Below are positions 50,600 to 58,721 of a stretch of DNA of 64,000 nt, one piece after another (position 1 is the stretch's first letter; every line of letters starts with the position of its first letter). The DNA is taken from the NCBI GenBank assembly GCA_023436585.1, contig JAEZIN010000007.1:10828-74827 (forward strand). The letters run 5' to 3'. The notes under the pieces were generated by a model that worked only from the letters and a program-made list of their open reading frames with translations, did not search any database and had not been told where the DNA came from. The translations under genes were made by a program, and so were the position numbers. The DNA comes from Bacillota bacterium (GTDB taxonomy: Bacteria; Bacillota; Clostridia; Christensenellales; Aristaeellaceae).

Positions 50600-51472
50600 C
50601 TATTCCGCGATAATCCTCTTGATATGCGGCATTTGAATGCCTTCGTTGTCAAAGCGGTTCTTGACTCGCATGCGCAGCTCCCGCTCAATGCGCCAGTTCT
50701 CCTTGACAGGGCACAATGCGGACAGGCGCACAATGATGCAGTCCGACTCAAAGGAGAGTACGCCCAGCACCTGGGGCGGCTCGCTGAAGCCCTCGATCTC
50801 TTTCCCGGCGGCCTTCATTTCGTCTTCCAGGATGGCAATCAGCCTTTCCAGCTTTTCCTCATAGGGCAGGCGCACATCCACGATGGCCCGTTTGAAGGTG
50901 CGGGTCATGTTGGTGACGGTGCGGATATCGCCATTGGGGATGACGTAAAGGTTGCCGCTGAAGTGGCGGATGGAGGTGGTGCGCAGCGCAATGGACTCCA
51001 CCTCGCCGGACAGGCCGTTGACCTCCACGATGTCCCCGACGGTGATGTTGCCCTCCACCCAAAGGAAGATGCCGGAGATGACGTCCTTCACCAGCGATTG
51101 GGCGCCAAAGCCGACGGCGATGCCGCCCACCCCGGCCACAGCGATCATGGAAGCCACGTTCACCCCGAACACGCCCAGGGTTATGGTCGCGATGAGAAAA
51201 TACATGATGTAGTTGAATACGCTGGTGGTCAGGGAGCGCAGCGTTTCCCGCTGTCCGGGGGTCCGGCCCTCCCTGGTGCGCATCATGTTGCGGATCAGAT
51301 GCCGCCCCATTCGGACGGCAAGCGCACCGATCAGTATGACAAAGCCTGCCAGCATCAGCTTGCTGAGCCACATGGGCAAGGCACTTAAAAACTGGCCAAC
51401 TGCCAAGCCCGCGTTTTCCAGGGTGCTGTTCACGCTTTCCATTATCGTTGGGGAATCAGGCGCTGGGGTCAT
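50600..51472 (-). CDS. MscS-family small-conductance mechanosensitive channel
   Basis: A 290-residue channel that releases solutes on hypo-osmotic shock. Three helices lead to the pore-lining GVGGIAVGFGAQSLVKDVISG and the beta domain NITVGDIVEVNGLSGEVESIALRTT-like region with VIPNGDI. The ATG at 51472 follows AGAGGA; an ATG at 51487 is also in frame. Heptamer inferred from the family. Confidence 0.94.
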   Translation of the reverse strand: MTPAPDSPTIMESVNSTLENAGLAVGQFLSALPMWLSKLMLAGFVILIGALAVRMGRHLIRNMMRTREGRTPGQRETLRSLTTSVFNYIMYFLIATITLGVFGVNVASMIAVAGVGGIAVGFGAQSLVKDVISGIFLWVEGNITVGDIVEVNGLSGEVESIALRTTSIRHFSGNLYVIPNGDIRTVTNMTRTFKRAIVDVRLPYEEKLERLIAILEDEMKAAGKEIEGFSEPPQVLGVLSFESDCIIVRLSALCPVKENWRIERELRMRVKNRFDNEGIQMPHIKRIIAE

Positions 51473-51535
51473 TATGTTTCCTCTCATATACGTATTAATG
51501 TTAGAGTGTAAGGAACTTGTCCCCTGCCGGGGTTC

Positions 51536-51650
51536 TCAGGGGTGACGGAGCCGAGCGCCGCCAGTGGCGGATGAAGCGAGGCGGAGGAATCAAGCGAAAA
51601 GGAGCAAAGCGAGCGCTAGCGTAGCATTGCGACTATTGAGCTTGCGGGCC
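51536..51650 (-). repeat. R1 dispersed repeat, copy 5
   Basis: Reverse orientation: GACGGAGCCGAGCGCCGCC, AGTGGCGGATGAAGCGAGGC, AAGCGAAAAGGAGCAAAGCG, GCGACTATTGAGC. It reaches the 3' end of the HAD gene and covers its last codons. Confidence 0.7.
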
Positions 51651-52295
51651 AAGCCCCTGAGCCAATACATATTCTTTCGCTTTTTCCAGATCCTCAAACA
51701 CGGGAACACCGGCTTGCAGGAGTGTTTTAATGGGCTGATGCCCCCTGGCGATTAAAAGACAATCGCAACCGATGGCCTGCGCCACCTCCGCGTCGTGGAG
51801 CGTATCCCCGAGAAAAACGGCCTGGCGGGGATCAACGCCGTGATTTCTGAGAAAATCCCTGGCAATGTCGACTTTGCTGGTGGCGTAGATGTGTGTAAGC
51901 CCCAGCGCGGCCTGAAAATAGCCACCGATGGGATAGCGGGCGATCTGCTCGTGCAGGTACTCTTGTTTGGAGGCGGACAGGATCGCCTGCAGAAAGCCGG
52001 CCTGAGAAAAGGCTTCCAGGGCCTCCAGGGCATGCTTTTGCAAAGGGCACCCTACGCTTTTTTTCCTGTAGCCCTCCGCCCAGGCATTGGCTACCGCGGG
52101 GAACAGGTCATCCGTAACGCCCAGGTCACGGTAGTATTCTCGTACAGGAAAACGAAACAGCCGGTGATAAACATCCACGCCGCCCGGAGGGGAAAAGCCG
52201 AACCGGGGGAAAATTTCGTTATTGACATCAACGGCCGTCTGTACATCGTCCAGCAGCGTGCCGTTCCAATCCCAAAGCACATAGGTCCAAGGCAT
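51633..52295 (-). CDS. HAD-family hydrolase (phosphatase-like)
   Basis: A 220-residue HAD protein. Motif I is unusual: LWDWNGTLLDD, with Trp-Asn in place of the usual Leu-Asp, seen in a subgroup of phosphoglycolate-phosphatase-like proteins; the acid/base aspartate is thus replaced by Asn. Motif II ILSASKQ, motif III/IV FLGDTLHDAEVAQ. The ATG at 52295 follows AGGAGG at ten bases. The C-terminal residues fall in an R1 repeat. Catalysis should be tested given the motif I change. Confidence 0.85.
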   Translation of the reverse strand: MPWTYVLWDWNGTLLDDVQTAVDVNNEIFPRFGFSPPGGVDVYHRLFRFPVREYYRDLGVTDDLFPAVANAWAEGYRKKSVGCPLQKHALEALEAFSQAGFLQAILSASKQEYLHEQIARYPIGGYFQAALGLTHIYATSKVDIARDFLRNHGVDPRQAVFLGDTLHDAEVAQAIGCDCLLIARGHQPIKTLLQAGVPVFEDLEKAKEYVLAQGLGPQAQ

Positions 52296-52415
52296 GTACA
52301 AAATTCCTCCTATTGCGGATATGATACGGCAAAGGGAAGGAGAGTGTCAACTTTCGGGCAAAGAGACAGTACAGATTTCGGCGTTACTTGAAAACAGCAT
52401 GAACTGAAGGAGAGG

Positions 52416-52476
52416 AATTTCGCGCCTTCGGGCGCGACCAGGGCTTTCCGGTCGCCCTGGACCTTCGGACACGACC
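52416..52476. repeat. R2 dispersed repeat, shorter copy
   Basis: TTCGCGCCTTCGGGCGCGA, then CCAGGGCTTTCCGGTCG, CCCTGG, ACCTTCGG. Confidence 0.7.
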
Positions 52477-52521
52477 TCATTGCATTCGTTTGCTATAGGC
52501 TTCCACATAATTGTTTGAATT

Positions 52522-52566
52522 CAAGAATGACCGGCCCAATGCAAGGCATTGGGCCGGTCATTCTTG
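52522..52566 (-). terminator. Terminator of proS
   Basis: A perfect 21-bp stem (arm starts CAAGAATGACCGGCCCAATG) with a three-base loop. There is no strong T-run, but the stem is exceptionally long. Confidence 0.7.
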
Positions 52567-52583
52567 AAAGGATTGTGATCAGG

Positions 52584-54026
52584 TCAATAAGCTTTGGCAA
52601 AATACATTACCTTGTCGGCGGGCTTGCCGCAGATGGCGCAGGTGTGCCCTATGGCAGTCTGGTCAAAGGGCATGTTGCGGCTGGTAGCGTTGAGCTCCGC
52701 CTTGACCTTGTCTTCGCACTCCTGGCAGCCGCACCACATGGCCTTGGCAAAGCCGGCCTGCACCGCTTTGGCCAAGTCTTCCACGTTGTGAACCTCGTGG
52801 GTTCGCTCGTTGCGGAAGGCCTTCGCCTGGGCGTACAGCGTATCCTGAATCTCCTGCAAAAGCGTTTGGAGCTTTTCCGTCAGGCCATCCATGGGCAGGG
52901 CTATCTTTTCAAAGGTATCCCGGCGGCAGGCCATAACCTGGCCATTTTCCAGATCACGGGGGCCGACTTCCAGGCGGAGGGGCACGCCGCGCAGTTCCCA
53001 GTGGTTGAACTTGTAGCCGGGGCTGTAGGTGTCCCGGTCGTCCAGGGTGACGCGGATACCAGCGGCTTTCAGTTCATCGGCCAGCTTCTGGCAAGCTTCG
53101 TTCACGCCGCCCTTGTGGGCCGCGATGGGCACGATGACCACCTGGACGGGGGCAATGCGGGGGGGCAGGCGCAGGCCGCGCTCATCGCCGTGGGTCATGA
53201 TGATGGCGCCGATCAAGCGGGTGGAGGTGCCCCAGCTGGTTTCATGCACATAAGTCAATTGACCATCCTTGGCCAAATACTTGATATCGAAGGCCTCGGC
53301 GAAATTGGTGCCGAAGTTGTGGCTGGTACCGGCCTGCAGCGCCTTGCCATCCTGCATCATGGCTTCCATGGAATAGGTAGCCTGGGCGCCCGCGAACTTT
53401 TCCTTGTCGCTCTTGCGGCCTACATAGACGGGCAGCGCCAATTCCTTTTCCGCTACTTCCTGATAAACGCCCAGCATTTGCATCGTTTCTTCCTGGGCTT
53501 CCTCGGCCGTGGCGTGAATGGTGTGGCCTTCCTGCCATAGAAACTCGCTGGTGCGCAGGAAGGGGCGGGTGCTCTTTTCCCAGCGCATGACGGAGCACCA
53601 CTGGTTGTATTTCATGGGCAGGTCGCGCCAGGACTGCACCCATTTGGAATACATGGCGCAGAAGATGGTTTCGCTGGTGGGGCGGATGGCCAACCGTTCG
53701 GTTAAGGGCTCGCTGCCGCCCTGGGTGACCCAGGCCACTTCGGGGGCAAAGCCTTCCACATGCTCGGCTTCCTTCAAAAGAAGGCTTTCGGGGATAAGCA
53801 TGGGCATATACACGTTTTGATGGCCGGTAGCCTTGAAGCGGCTATCCATTTCCTGCTGAATACGCTCCCAGATGGCATAGCCGTAGGGGCGCACGATCAT
53901 GCAGCCGCGCACAGGCGCGTAGTCCACCAATTCCGACTGCAGGATCACGTCCGTATACCATTGTGAAAAATCAACGTCCCTGGGCGTAATGTGCTGCACA
54001 AACTCCTGGTTCTTTTCCTTGGCCAT
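52584..54026 (-). CDS. proS: Proline--tRNA ligase (eukaryote/archaeon-like type)
   Basis: A class II synthetase charging tRNA-Pro. The 480 residues have the short type 3 layout without the INS editing domain: RPTSETIFCAMYSKWVQSW, motif 2 SVMRWEKSTRPFLRTSEFLWQEGHT, and motif 3 around SWGTSTRLIGAIIMTHGDERGLRLPP. A C-terminal zinc-binding region is present (MWCGCQECEDKV, HTCAICGKP). The ATG at 54026 follows GAGGAGGG. Controlled by a T-box leader. Confidence 0.95.
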   Translation of the reverse strand: MAKEKNQEFVQHITPRDVDFSQWYTDVILQSELVDYAPVRGCMIVRPYGYAIWERIQQEMDSRFKATGHQNVYMPMLIPESLLLKEAEHVEGFAPEVAWVTQGGSEPLTERLAIRPTSETIFCAMYSKWVQSWRDLPMKYNQWCSVMRWEKSTRPFLRTSEFLWQEGHTIHATAEEAQEETMQMLGVYQEVAEKELALPVYVGRKSDKEKFAGAQATYSMEAMMQDGKALQAGTSHNFGTNFAEAFDIKYLAKDGQLTYVHETSWGTSTRLIGAIIMTHGDERGLRLPPRIAPVQVVIVPIAAHKGGVNEACQKLADELKAAGIRVTLDDRDTYSPGYKFNHWELRGVPLRLEVGPRDLENGQVMACRRDTFEKIALPMDGLTEKLQTLLQEIQDTLYAQAKAFRNERTHEVHNVEDLAKAVQAGFAKAMWCGCQECEDKVKAELNATSRNMPFDQTAIGHTCAICGKPADKVMYFAKAY

Positions 54027-54054
54027 GGGAAACCCTCCTCTACTCGGCAAGGGT

Positions 54055-54285
54055 ATAAAAAAGCCCTGCCGCATCAAATTGCGCAGGGACGAAGCTTGCT
54101 TCGCGGTACCACCCGGCTTGGCGCGGTAGCGCCCACCTTGAGGCCCTGTATCGGGGGCAAACCGGCGGGGATTGGCCGCATGCTCCGGGCTGGGATATCC
54201 TTTGCCGCCTGCGCTCTTGCACCAGTCAAGCGCTCTCTGAAAAGCGGAAAAAAGGACGGATGCCCTTCATCGCGTTGTGGAACAC
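54055..54285 (-). ncRNA. T-box leader upstream of proS
   Basis: Minus strand: the T-box GGGTGGTACCGCG ends near 54102, followed by a terminator (CCCTGC...GCAGGG) with a T-run at 54057-54062. Stem I begins AGAGAGCG and contains GGTGCAAGAGCGC. A CCC proline codon at 54192-54194 (in ATATCCCAGCC) is a candidate specifier, but this is less certain than the T-box. Confidence 0.85.
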
Positions 54286-54286
54286 A

Positions 54287-54314
54287 TTATACTATGGCCG
54301 GATGCGGAATGCAA
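54287..54314 (-). promoter_or_regulatory. sigma-A promoter of the proS T-box transcript
   Basis: TTGCAT (54309-54314), 16 bases, perfect TATAAT (54287-54292), minus strand. Confidence 0.65.
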
Positions 54315-54342
54315 TCCCTACCAAATGGAAAATACGCAAAGA

Positions 54343-54384
54343 GCCGGGTGCATGCCGGCCGTTCAGGTAGCCATAGCACCCGGC
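54343..54384 (-). terminator. Terminator of the DUF4282-like gene
   Basis: GCCGGGTGC/GCACCCGGC with a long loop followed on the minus strand by TCTTTGCG. Confidence 0.65.
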
Positions 54385-54403
54385 AGGTTCCATGCTAGTT
54401 TTG

Positions 54404-54808
54404 CTATTGTTTGTCGTCCTTCTCCAGGTTCTGGCGGATGCGTGTCAGTTCATCCCGTATGCTGAACAGAACCAGCAGCCCTTCAATCACCAGGCGCGCC
54501 ACCAGGGGTGTGCCGATCATGATGCCAAGGCCAACAAAGAAATTAACGGCAAACATGGTGTAAAGCCCACCGATAATGGCGTTGCAGAAAATGAACAGGT
54601 AGATAAACTTGCCAAGCGATGGGAGCCAGAACTTGGTGAAATGAAGAAACTCGTACAGGTCTTTCAAAAAGCCGGTATACGTATCCTTTTTTGATTTGGG
54701 CAGAAAAACCGCGGCAAGAAGAACAGCAGCAATAATGGAAAGAACAAAGACCACAGCCATGCCGTTTCCTGCACTGGTGACCGAATTCACAACATTGATA
54801 TCGTACAT
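54404..54808 (-). CDS. DUF4282-like membrane protein
   Basis: 134 residues. One N-terminal helix (about 20-37), a cytoplasmic stretch with FLHFTKFWLPSLGKFIYLFIFCN, then two helices and a C-terminal amphipathic segment. The order FxKF...GTPLVARLVIEGLLVLFSIRDELTRI resembles DUF4282. GGGAGGTAAC precedes the ATG at 54808. Function unknown. Confidence 0.75.
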   Translation of the reverse strand: MYDINVVNSVTSAGNGMAVVFVLSIIAAVLLAAVFLPKSKKDTYTGFLKDLYEFLHFTKFWLPSLGKFIYLFIFCNAIIGGLYTMFAVNFFVGLGIMIGTPLVARLVIEGLLVLFSIRDELTRIRQNLEKDDKQ

Positions 54809-55058
54809 GATGTTACCTCCCATATATTCTGGACTCAGTTTCTCCCACCCTTATTTTAACATATTTTTGACAGCAAGCAATGGATAACCATTAGCGCGGG
54901 GGAACAGATGATTTTACGGACAAAGCGCAGAAAAAGATGGAAAAGGTCACCTATACTTATAAATATTTTCAAACACGACAGTCTTCGACAAAAGCTCCCT
55001 GCTTTCGCTGTTGCAATGCGGCGAAATACGGTTTATGCTGTACGTGGAAGGGAGAAGT

Positions 55059-55076
55059 TATACAATATGTTGTATA
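55059..55076. promoter_or_regulatory. Palindrome TATACAA-N4-TTGTATA
   Basis: Perfect 7-base arms with a four-base spacer, 33 bases before the Spo0E-like ATG. It is suitable as a dimeric repressor operator. The region 54809-55058 shows no gene. Confidence 0.5.
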
Positions 55077-55108
55077 TAGCACCAGTTAATACTAGAGGAG
55101 GCGAGCGT

Positions 55109-55276
55109 ATGAGAGAAGCGGATATCAGGAATGAAGAGAAGCTTTTGAGGTGGAAACTGGAAAACTGCTATTCCCAAGGTAATTTGGAAGAAGCCGTGAA
55201 GCTGGGCCGCATGATGGATGAAATGCAGTGCCAGCTATTCCGGGAAGCATCGGAGCTCAAGAAGGCCGCCGGCTGA
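55109..55276 (+). CDS. Small helical protein, possibly Spo0E-like
   Basis: 55 residues, two helices with a short turn (ENCYSQGNLEEAV), and a basic C-terminus. The layout and a conserved-looking Asp in GRMMDEM resemble Spo0E-family aspartyl-phosphate phosphatases, but the SQELD core is not kept, so this is tentative. AGAGGAGG precedes the ATG at 55109; the longer in-frame stretch upstream has no start signal and crosses the palindrome. Confidence 0.5.
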   Translation: MREADIRNEEKLLRWKLENCYSQGNLEEAVKLGRMMDEMQCQLFREASELKKAAG

Positions 55277-55299
55277 GCCGGGGGACATACCGCGAATCT

Positions 55300-55437
55300 T
55301 CAAATCTCCTTTCCAAAGATGCGGACGCAGCACCGGAGGGCGCAAAGATGCCGGAACCATAGCTGAAACCGGATGCGCGGTGGATGCGCAGCCGCATAGA
55401 CCATTGAAAAGGACGGGTGGGCCCGTTCTTTTTTTGT
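55300..55437 (+). other. GC-rich structured segment ending in a terminator
   Basis: Contains several complementary short arms (CCGG pairs, ATGCGC/GCGCA) and ends in a good terminator at 55408-55437 (GGACGGG/CCCGTTC, then TTTTTTT). It may be a 3' UTR or a small RNA. I recognise no family. Confidence 0.35.
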
Positions 55438-55497
55438 ATTTGCGATTACTTTTTTGCAAAACCGTATGATTTTAACTGTTGTGACACACCCTGAAAA

Positions 55498-55526
55498 TTG
55501 ACAACAAATAATTTCCATAGTACAAT
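55498..55526 (+). promoter_or_regulatory. sigma-A promoter of the CofE-like gene
   Basis: TTGACA (55498-55503), 17 bases, TACAAT (55521-55526). Confidence 0.85.
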
Positions 55527-55560
55527 GGGCCAAAGTTTGAAGACAATGGAGGACGGCGGC

Positions 55561-56307
55561 ATGGGCATTATTGCATCCCGTAACCTGGACGACCAGCGGC
55601 GGGAGAAGGATGGCATCGTCTATTTCGACCGGGGCACCATTACGGGCAAAAATGGGCGCAAATATGACCGCTATGCCATTCAGACGCATTTTGTCCAGCG
55701 GGGCGAAAGCCAGGCGGAACTGGTACGCAGATACGTTCTTCCTCTCTCTCAACCGGGGGATGTGATTTCTTTCGGCGCCAAGGTCATGTGCATGTGCGTG
55801 GAAAGCGTCAAGACAAAGGATGAGGTGAAGCCGGGCTTCTGGGCCAATTTCCTGTGGCGCTTCGCGGGCATCAACCATACGGGCGTGGGCATGCACGAGC
55901 CCTACAAGCTTCAATTGGTAATCGACATGTGCGGCCTGCCCAGGGTTTTGCTGGCAGCGTTTTTAAGCGCCATTACCAGGCCCTTTGGCGTGCACGGCGT
56001 GTTCTACAAGGTGTGCGGCAAGGGTGTGGGCGGCATCGACGGCTTCTATTTCCGCTCCAGCTTTGACATGTACAAGCAGTTGGCTCTTATCAATCCTCCC
56101 AACGCCCCGGAGCTGTGCGAAAAGCTGAGCCGCGATACCGGCATTCCCGTGGTGCTGATGGACGCCAACGATATTCAGCGGGATCAATTGGGCAAGTCCT
56201 CCAACATGCCGCTTACCGATGAGGAGCTGCAGGATGCCATGCGGGACAACCCTTCCGGCCAGGGCGACGAACTGACGCCGCTGATCCTGATCCGGCCTTT
56301 GGACTAA
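55561..56307 (+). CDS. F420-0:gamma-glutamyl ligase-like (CofE-fold) protein
   Basis: 248 residues with the PF01996 CofE fold: YAIQTHFVQRGE, GDVISFGAKVMCMC, FGVHGVFYKVCGKGVGGIDGF and VVLMDANDIQRDQLGKSS. CofE adds glutamate to coenzyme F420 in methanogens and actinobacteria. No F420 genes are nearby, and Firmicutes carrying this group generally lack F420, so it may ligate glutamate to another cofactor. The ATG at 55561 follows GGAGGACGG. Strong own promoter and terminator. Confidence 0.82.
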   Translation: MGIIASRNLDDQRREKDGIVYFDRGTITGKNGRKYDRYAIQTHFVQRGESQAELVRRYVLPLSQPGDVISFGAKVMCMCVESVKTKDEVKPGFWANFLWRFAGINHTGVGMHEPYKLQLVIDMCGLPRVLLAAFLSAITRPFGVHGVFYKVCGKGVGGIDGFYFRSSFDMYKQLALINPPNAPELCEKLSRDTGIPVVLMDANDIQRDQLGKSSNMPLTDEELQDAMRDNPSGQGDELTPLILIRPLD

Positions 56308-56331
56308 GCCCTAATAAAAATCAAGCCTGAT

Positions 56332-56360
56332 AAGCGCCTGGAGTTTCTCCGGCGCTTTTT
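56332..56360 (+). terminator. Terminator of the CofE-like gene
   Basis: AGCGCC and GGAG pair with CTCC and GGCGCT, followed by TTTTT. Confidence 0.85.
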
Positions 56361-56377
56361 TATGTCCCCTTCGCTTG

Positions 56378-56407
56378 GAATAGCGGGCCTTTTCACCTTT
56401 CATACTA
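56378..56407 (+). promoter_or_regulatory. Candidate sigma-G promoter of spl
   Basis: GAATA (56378-56382), 18 bases, CATACTA (56401-56407): full match to GHATR-N18-CATNHTA. The start point would fall at the ribosome-binding site, leaving a leader of only about 12 bases, a point against it. Confidence 0.5.
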
Positions 56408-56424
56408 TCCGGGAGGTGAAAAGC

Positions 56425-57420
56425 ATGTTTCCCGATGCCGTATATTATGAGCCGGATGTTTTGCCGTATCCGCTGGGAGAGTTCCTGAAAATCAAATATG
56501 GACATGTCCCTTGGATTCCCATAGACAGCCACAACAATATCCCCTGCATGCGCGAGCAGGAAAACAAGGAATTTGGCCGCATGAAGCAGCACCTGGTGGT
56601 AGGTGTGCGCAAAACCCACAAGTACGTGGAGAACCATAAGGTTTCCGACTACCTGGTGCCGTATACCTCCTCCGGGTGCAGCGCCATGTGTTTGTATTGC
56701 TATCTGGTTTGCAATTACAACAAGTGCTCCTACCTTCGGGTGTTTGTCAACCGGGAGCAGATGATGGACAAGCTTATCAAAACAGCCGGGGAATCAAACA
56801 GGGATTTGACCTTTGAAATCGGAAGCAACAGCGATTTGATACTTGAAAATACGATTACGGAAAACCTGCCCTGGACCATTGAGACCTTCGCGAAGCGGGA
56901 AAGGGGCTATTTGACTTTTCCCACCAAGTTTGACATGGTGGAGCCGATTTTAAACCTTGACCATAGGGGCCGTACCATCGTGCGCATGAGCGTCAATCCT
57001 ACGGAGATTATTTCAAAAATCGAACTGGGCACATCGCCCCTGCCGGACCGGATACGCGCGCTGAACGCCGTCTGCGACGCGGGATACCCGGCGGGATTGC
57101 TCATCGCGCCTGTGATTATGGTGGAGGAATGGCAGGCGAAGTACAAGGAACTGCTGGCCCAGCTGGCTGAGGGGCTTTCGGATAAAGCAAAAAAAGCATT
57201 GTTTATTGAGGTCATATTCATGACCTACAGCTTTGTGCACAGGGCCATCAACAGCGAGGCCTTTCCCAAGGCGCCGGAACTGTACGACCCCTCCCTGATG
57301 ACAGGAAGGGGTCGGGGAAAATACTGCTATAAAGATGATTTCCGCCATGCGGGCGAGGCCTTTTTGCGGGAGGAAATTCGAAAGCACTTAGGGGATATGA
57401 AGGTTTTGTATGTGGTGTAA
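56425..57420 (+). CDS. splB: Spore photoproduct lyase (radical SAM)
   Basis: A 331-residue radical SAM enzyme that reverses the spore photoproduct thymine dimer during germination. The cluster motif is C85-x3-C89-x2-C92 (SGCSAMCLYCYL), followed by YLRVFVN and FEIGSNSDLILEN. Bacillus enzymes have a hydrogen-donating cysteine in the last block (FEAACTSD); here that position reads Ser, as in clostridial forms. C96 and C101 are nearby alternatives. The ATG at 56425 follows GGGAGGTG. Single gene, no splA seen. Confidence 0.93.
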   Translation: MFPDAVYYEPDVLPYPLGEFLKIKYGHVPWIPIDSHNNIPCMREQENKEFGRMKQHLVVGVRKTHKYVENHKVSDYLVPYTSSGCSAMCLYCYLVCNYNKCSYLRVFVNREQMMDKLIKTAGESNRDLTFEIGSNSDLILENTITENLPWTIETFAKRERGYLTFPTKFDMVEPILNLDHRGRTIVRMSVNPTEIISKIELGTSPLPDRIRALNAVCDAGYPAGLLIAPVIMVEEWQAKYKELLAQLAEGLSDKAKKALFIEVIFMTYSFVHRAINSEAFPKAPELYDPSLMTGRGRGKYCYKDDFRHAGEAFLREEIRKHLGDMKVLYVV

Positions 57421-57428
57421 CCCTGCGG

Positions 57429-58607
57429 TCACATATCCTCAAAAAAAGGCTCCCCGTCCTCGCCCACCAGTGTGCCCATTTCATCAAAGCGCAGGGGGAT
57501 GGGTTTGGCGATCAGATACTTTAAAATCTCGTCCATGCGGACGCTGTCTGCAAAGGGCACCAGCGAAAAGGATACGCCATGCTTCTTGGCGCGGCCGGTG
57601 CGGCCGATGCGATGCAGGTAATACTCGTTTTCGTTGGGCAGGTCGTAGTTGATCACGGCTTCCACGTCATCCACATCGATGCCACGGGCGGCCACATCGG
57701 TAGCCACGAGAATTTCAAACTTGCCCTTGCGGAACGACTGCATGACTGCGTTGCGCTGGCTTTGCTTGATGTCGCCATGGATGCAGTCGGCGCTGTATCC
57801 GGCATTTTGCAGCCTGGTGGAAAGGCGCTGGGTCATGTCTTTGGTGTTGCAGAAGATCATGATCCGGTGGTACACGTTGGCATCCAGCAGATACAGCAGA
57901 TGATCGTATTTTTTCTCTCTCTGGCTGGTGATTACGTACTGGGTGATTTGCGGCCGGTTTTCCTTTGTGGCGGGGATGGTGATCTCCACCGCGTCGTGCT
58001 GGAACTTCCAGGCGATGGTCATCACCTCCTGGTTGGTGGTGGCGGAAAACATTACCAACTGGCGGTTGGGCGGCGCGGCCTCGATGATCCTGGTCACATC
58101 CTTGACAAAGCCCATTTTCAGCATCTCATCGGCTTCATCCAGCACCATGGTATGCACATGGTCCAGCTTCACGGTGCCCCTGTGCATATGATCCAGGATG
58201 CGGCCAGGCGTGGCAATGATGATTTGAGGCTTGCGTTTTAGCTGCGTCATTTGCTTGGCGATGGGCTGCCCGCCGTACAAAACGGCGATGCGCACTTCCG
58301 GAATGAAAGCGGCGAGGTTTGTAAGCTCATCCCCGATTTGCAGTGCCAGCTCCCGGGTGGGGCAAAGGACCACTTCCTGGATGCGCTGGTCGGTGAGGCT
58401 GATGTATTCCAGCATGGGTATGCCAAAGGCAGCCGTTTTTCCGGTTCCTGTGGGGGCCAGGGCAATGATATCCTGCCCGGCCATCATGGCGGGAATGGTC
58501 TTTTGCTGCACCGGGGTGACCTCGGTGAAGCCCATTTTATCAACGGCCTTTAATACCTCTTTGCTAAGGTCCAGTTGCGAGAAGGTTGCGATGGTGGTTT
58601 CGGTCAA
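57429..58607 (-). CDS. DEAD-box RNA helicase (short form)
   Basis: A 392-residue ATP-dependent RNA helicase: Q motif around FSQLDLSKEV...TPVQ, Walker A APTGTGKTAAF, PTRELALQ, TPGRILDHM, DEAD, SAT, VATDVAARGIDV and HRIGRTGRA. No C-terminal RNA-binding extension follows, unlike CshA or DbpA, so it acts with the minimal core. The start is a TTG at 58607 behind AAAGGAG; the frame further upstream has no site. Likely in ribosome assembly or RNA decay. Confidence 0.93.
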   Translation of the reverse strand: MTETTIATFSQLDLSKEVLKAVDKMGFTEVTPVQQKTIPAMMAGQDIIALAPTGTGKTAAFGIPMLEYISLTDQRIQEVVLCPTRELALQIGDELTNLAAFIPEVRIAVLYGGQPIAKQMTQLKRKPQIIIATPGRILDHMHRGTVKLDHVHTMVLDEADEMLKMGFVKDVTRIIEAAPPNRQLVMFSATTNQEVMTIAWKFQHDAVEITIPATKENRPQITQYVITSQREKKYDHLLYLLDANVYHRIMIFCNTKDMTQRLSTRLQNAGYSADCIHGDIKQSQRNAVMQSFRKGKFEILVATDVAARGIDVDDVEAVINYDLPNENEYYLHRIGRTGRAKKHGVSFSLVPFADSVRMDEILKYLIAKPIPLRFDEMGTLVGEDGEPFFEDM

Positions 58608-58721
58608 AATCGGAGGCTCCTTTACCTGATTGGTGAACGGTTTTATTGTAACACATTCCCATGAAAATACAAGCAATCCGCTTTATTGCGGCGGGATAAT
58701 AACAACCTTTTGGGATGCCTG

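Noticed and set aside
50395..50751. N-terminal extension of the sugar transferase to 50751
   Set aside because: It crosses the promoter, an R2 repeat and the mscS gene; the ATG at 50394 has an ideal ribosome-binding site.
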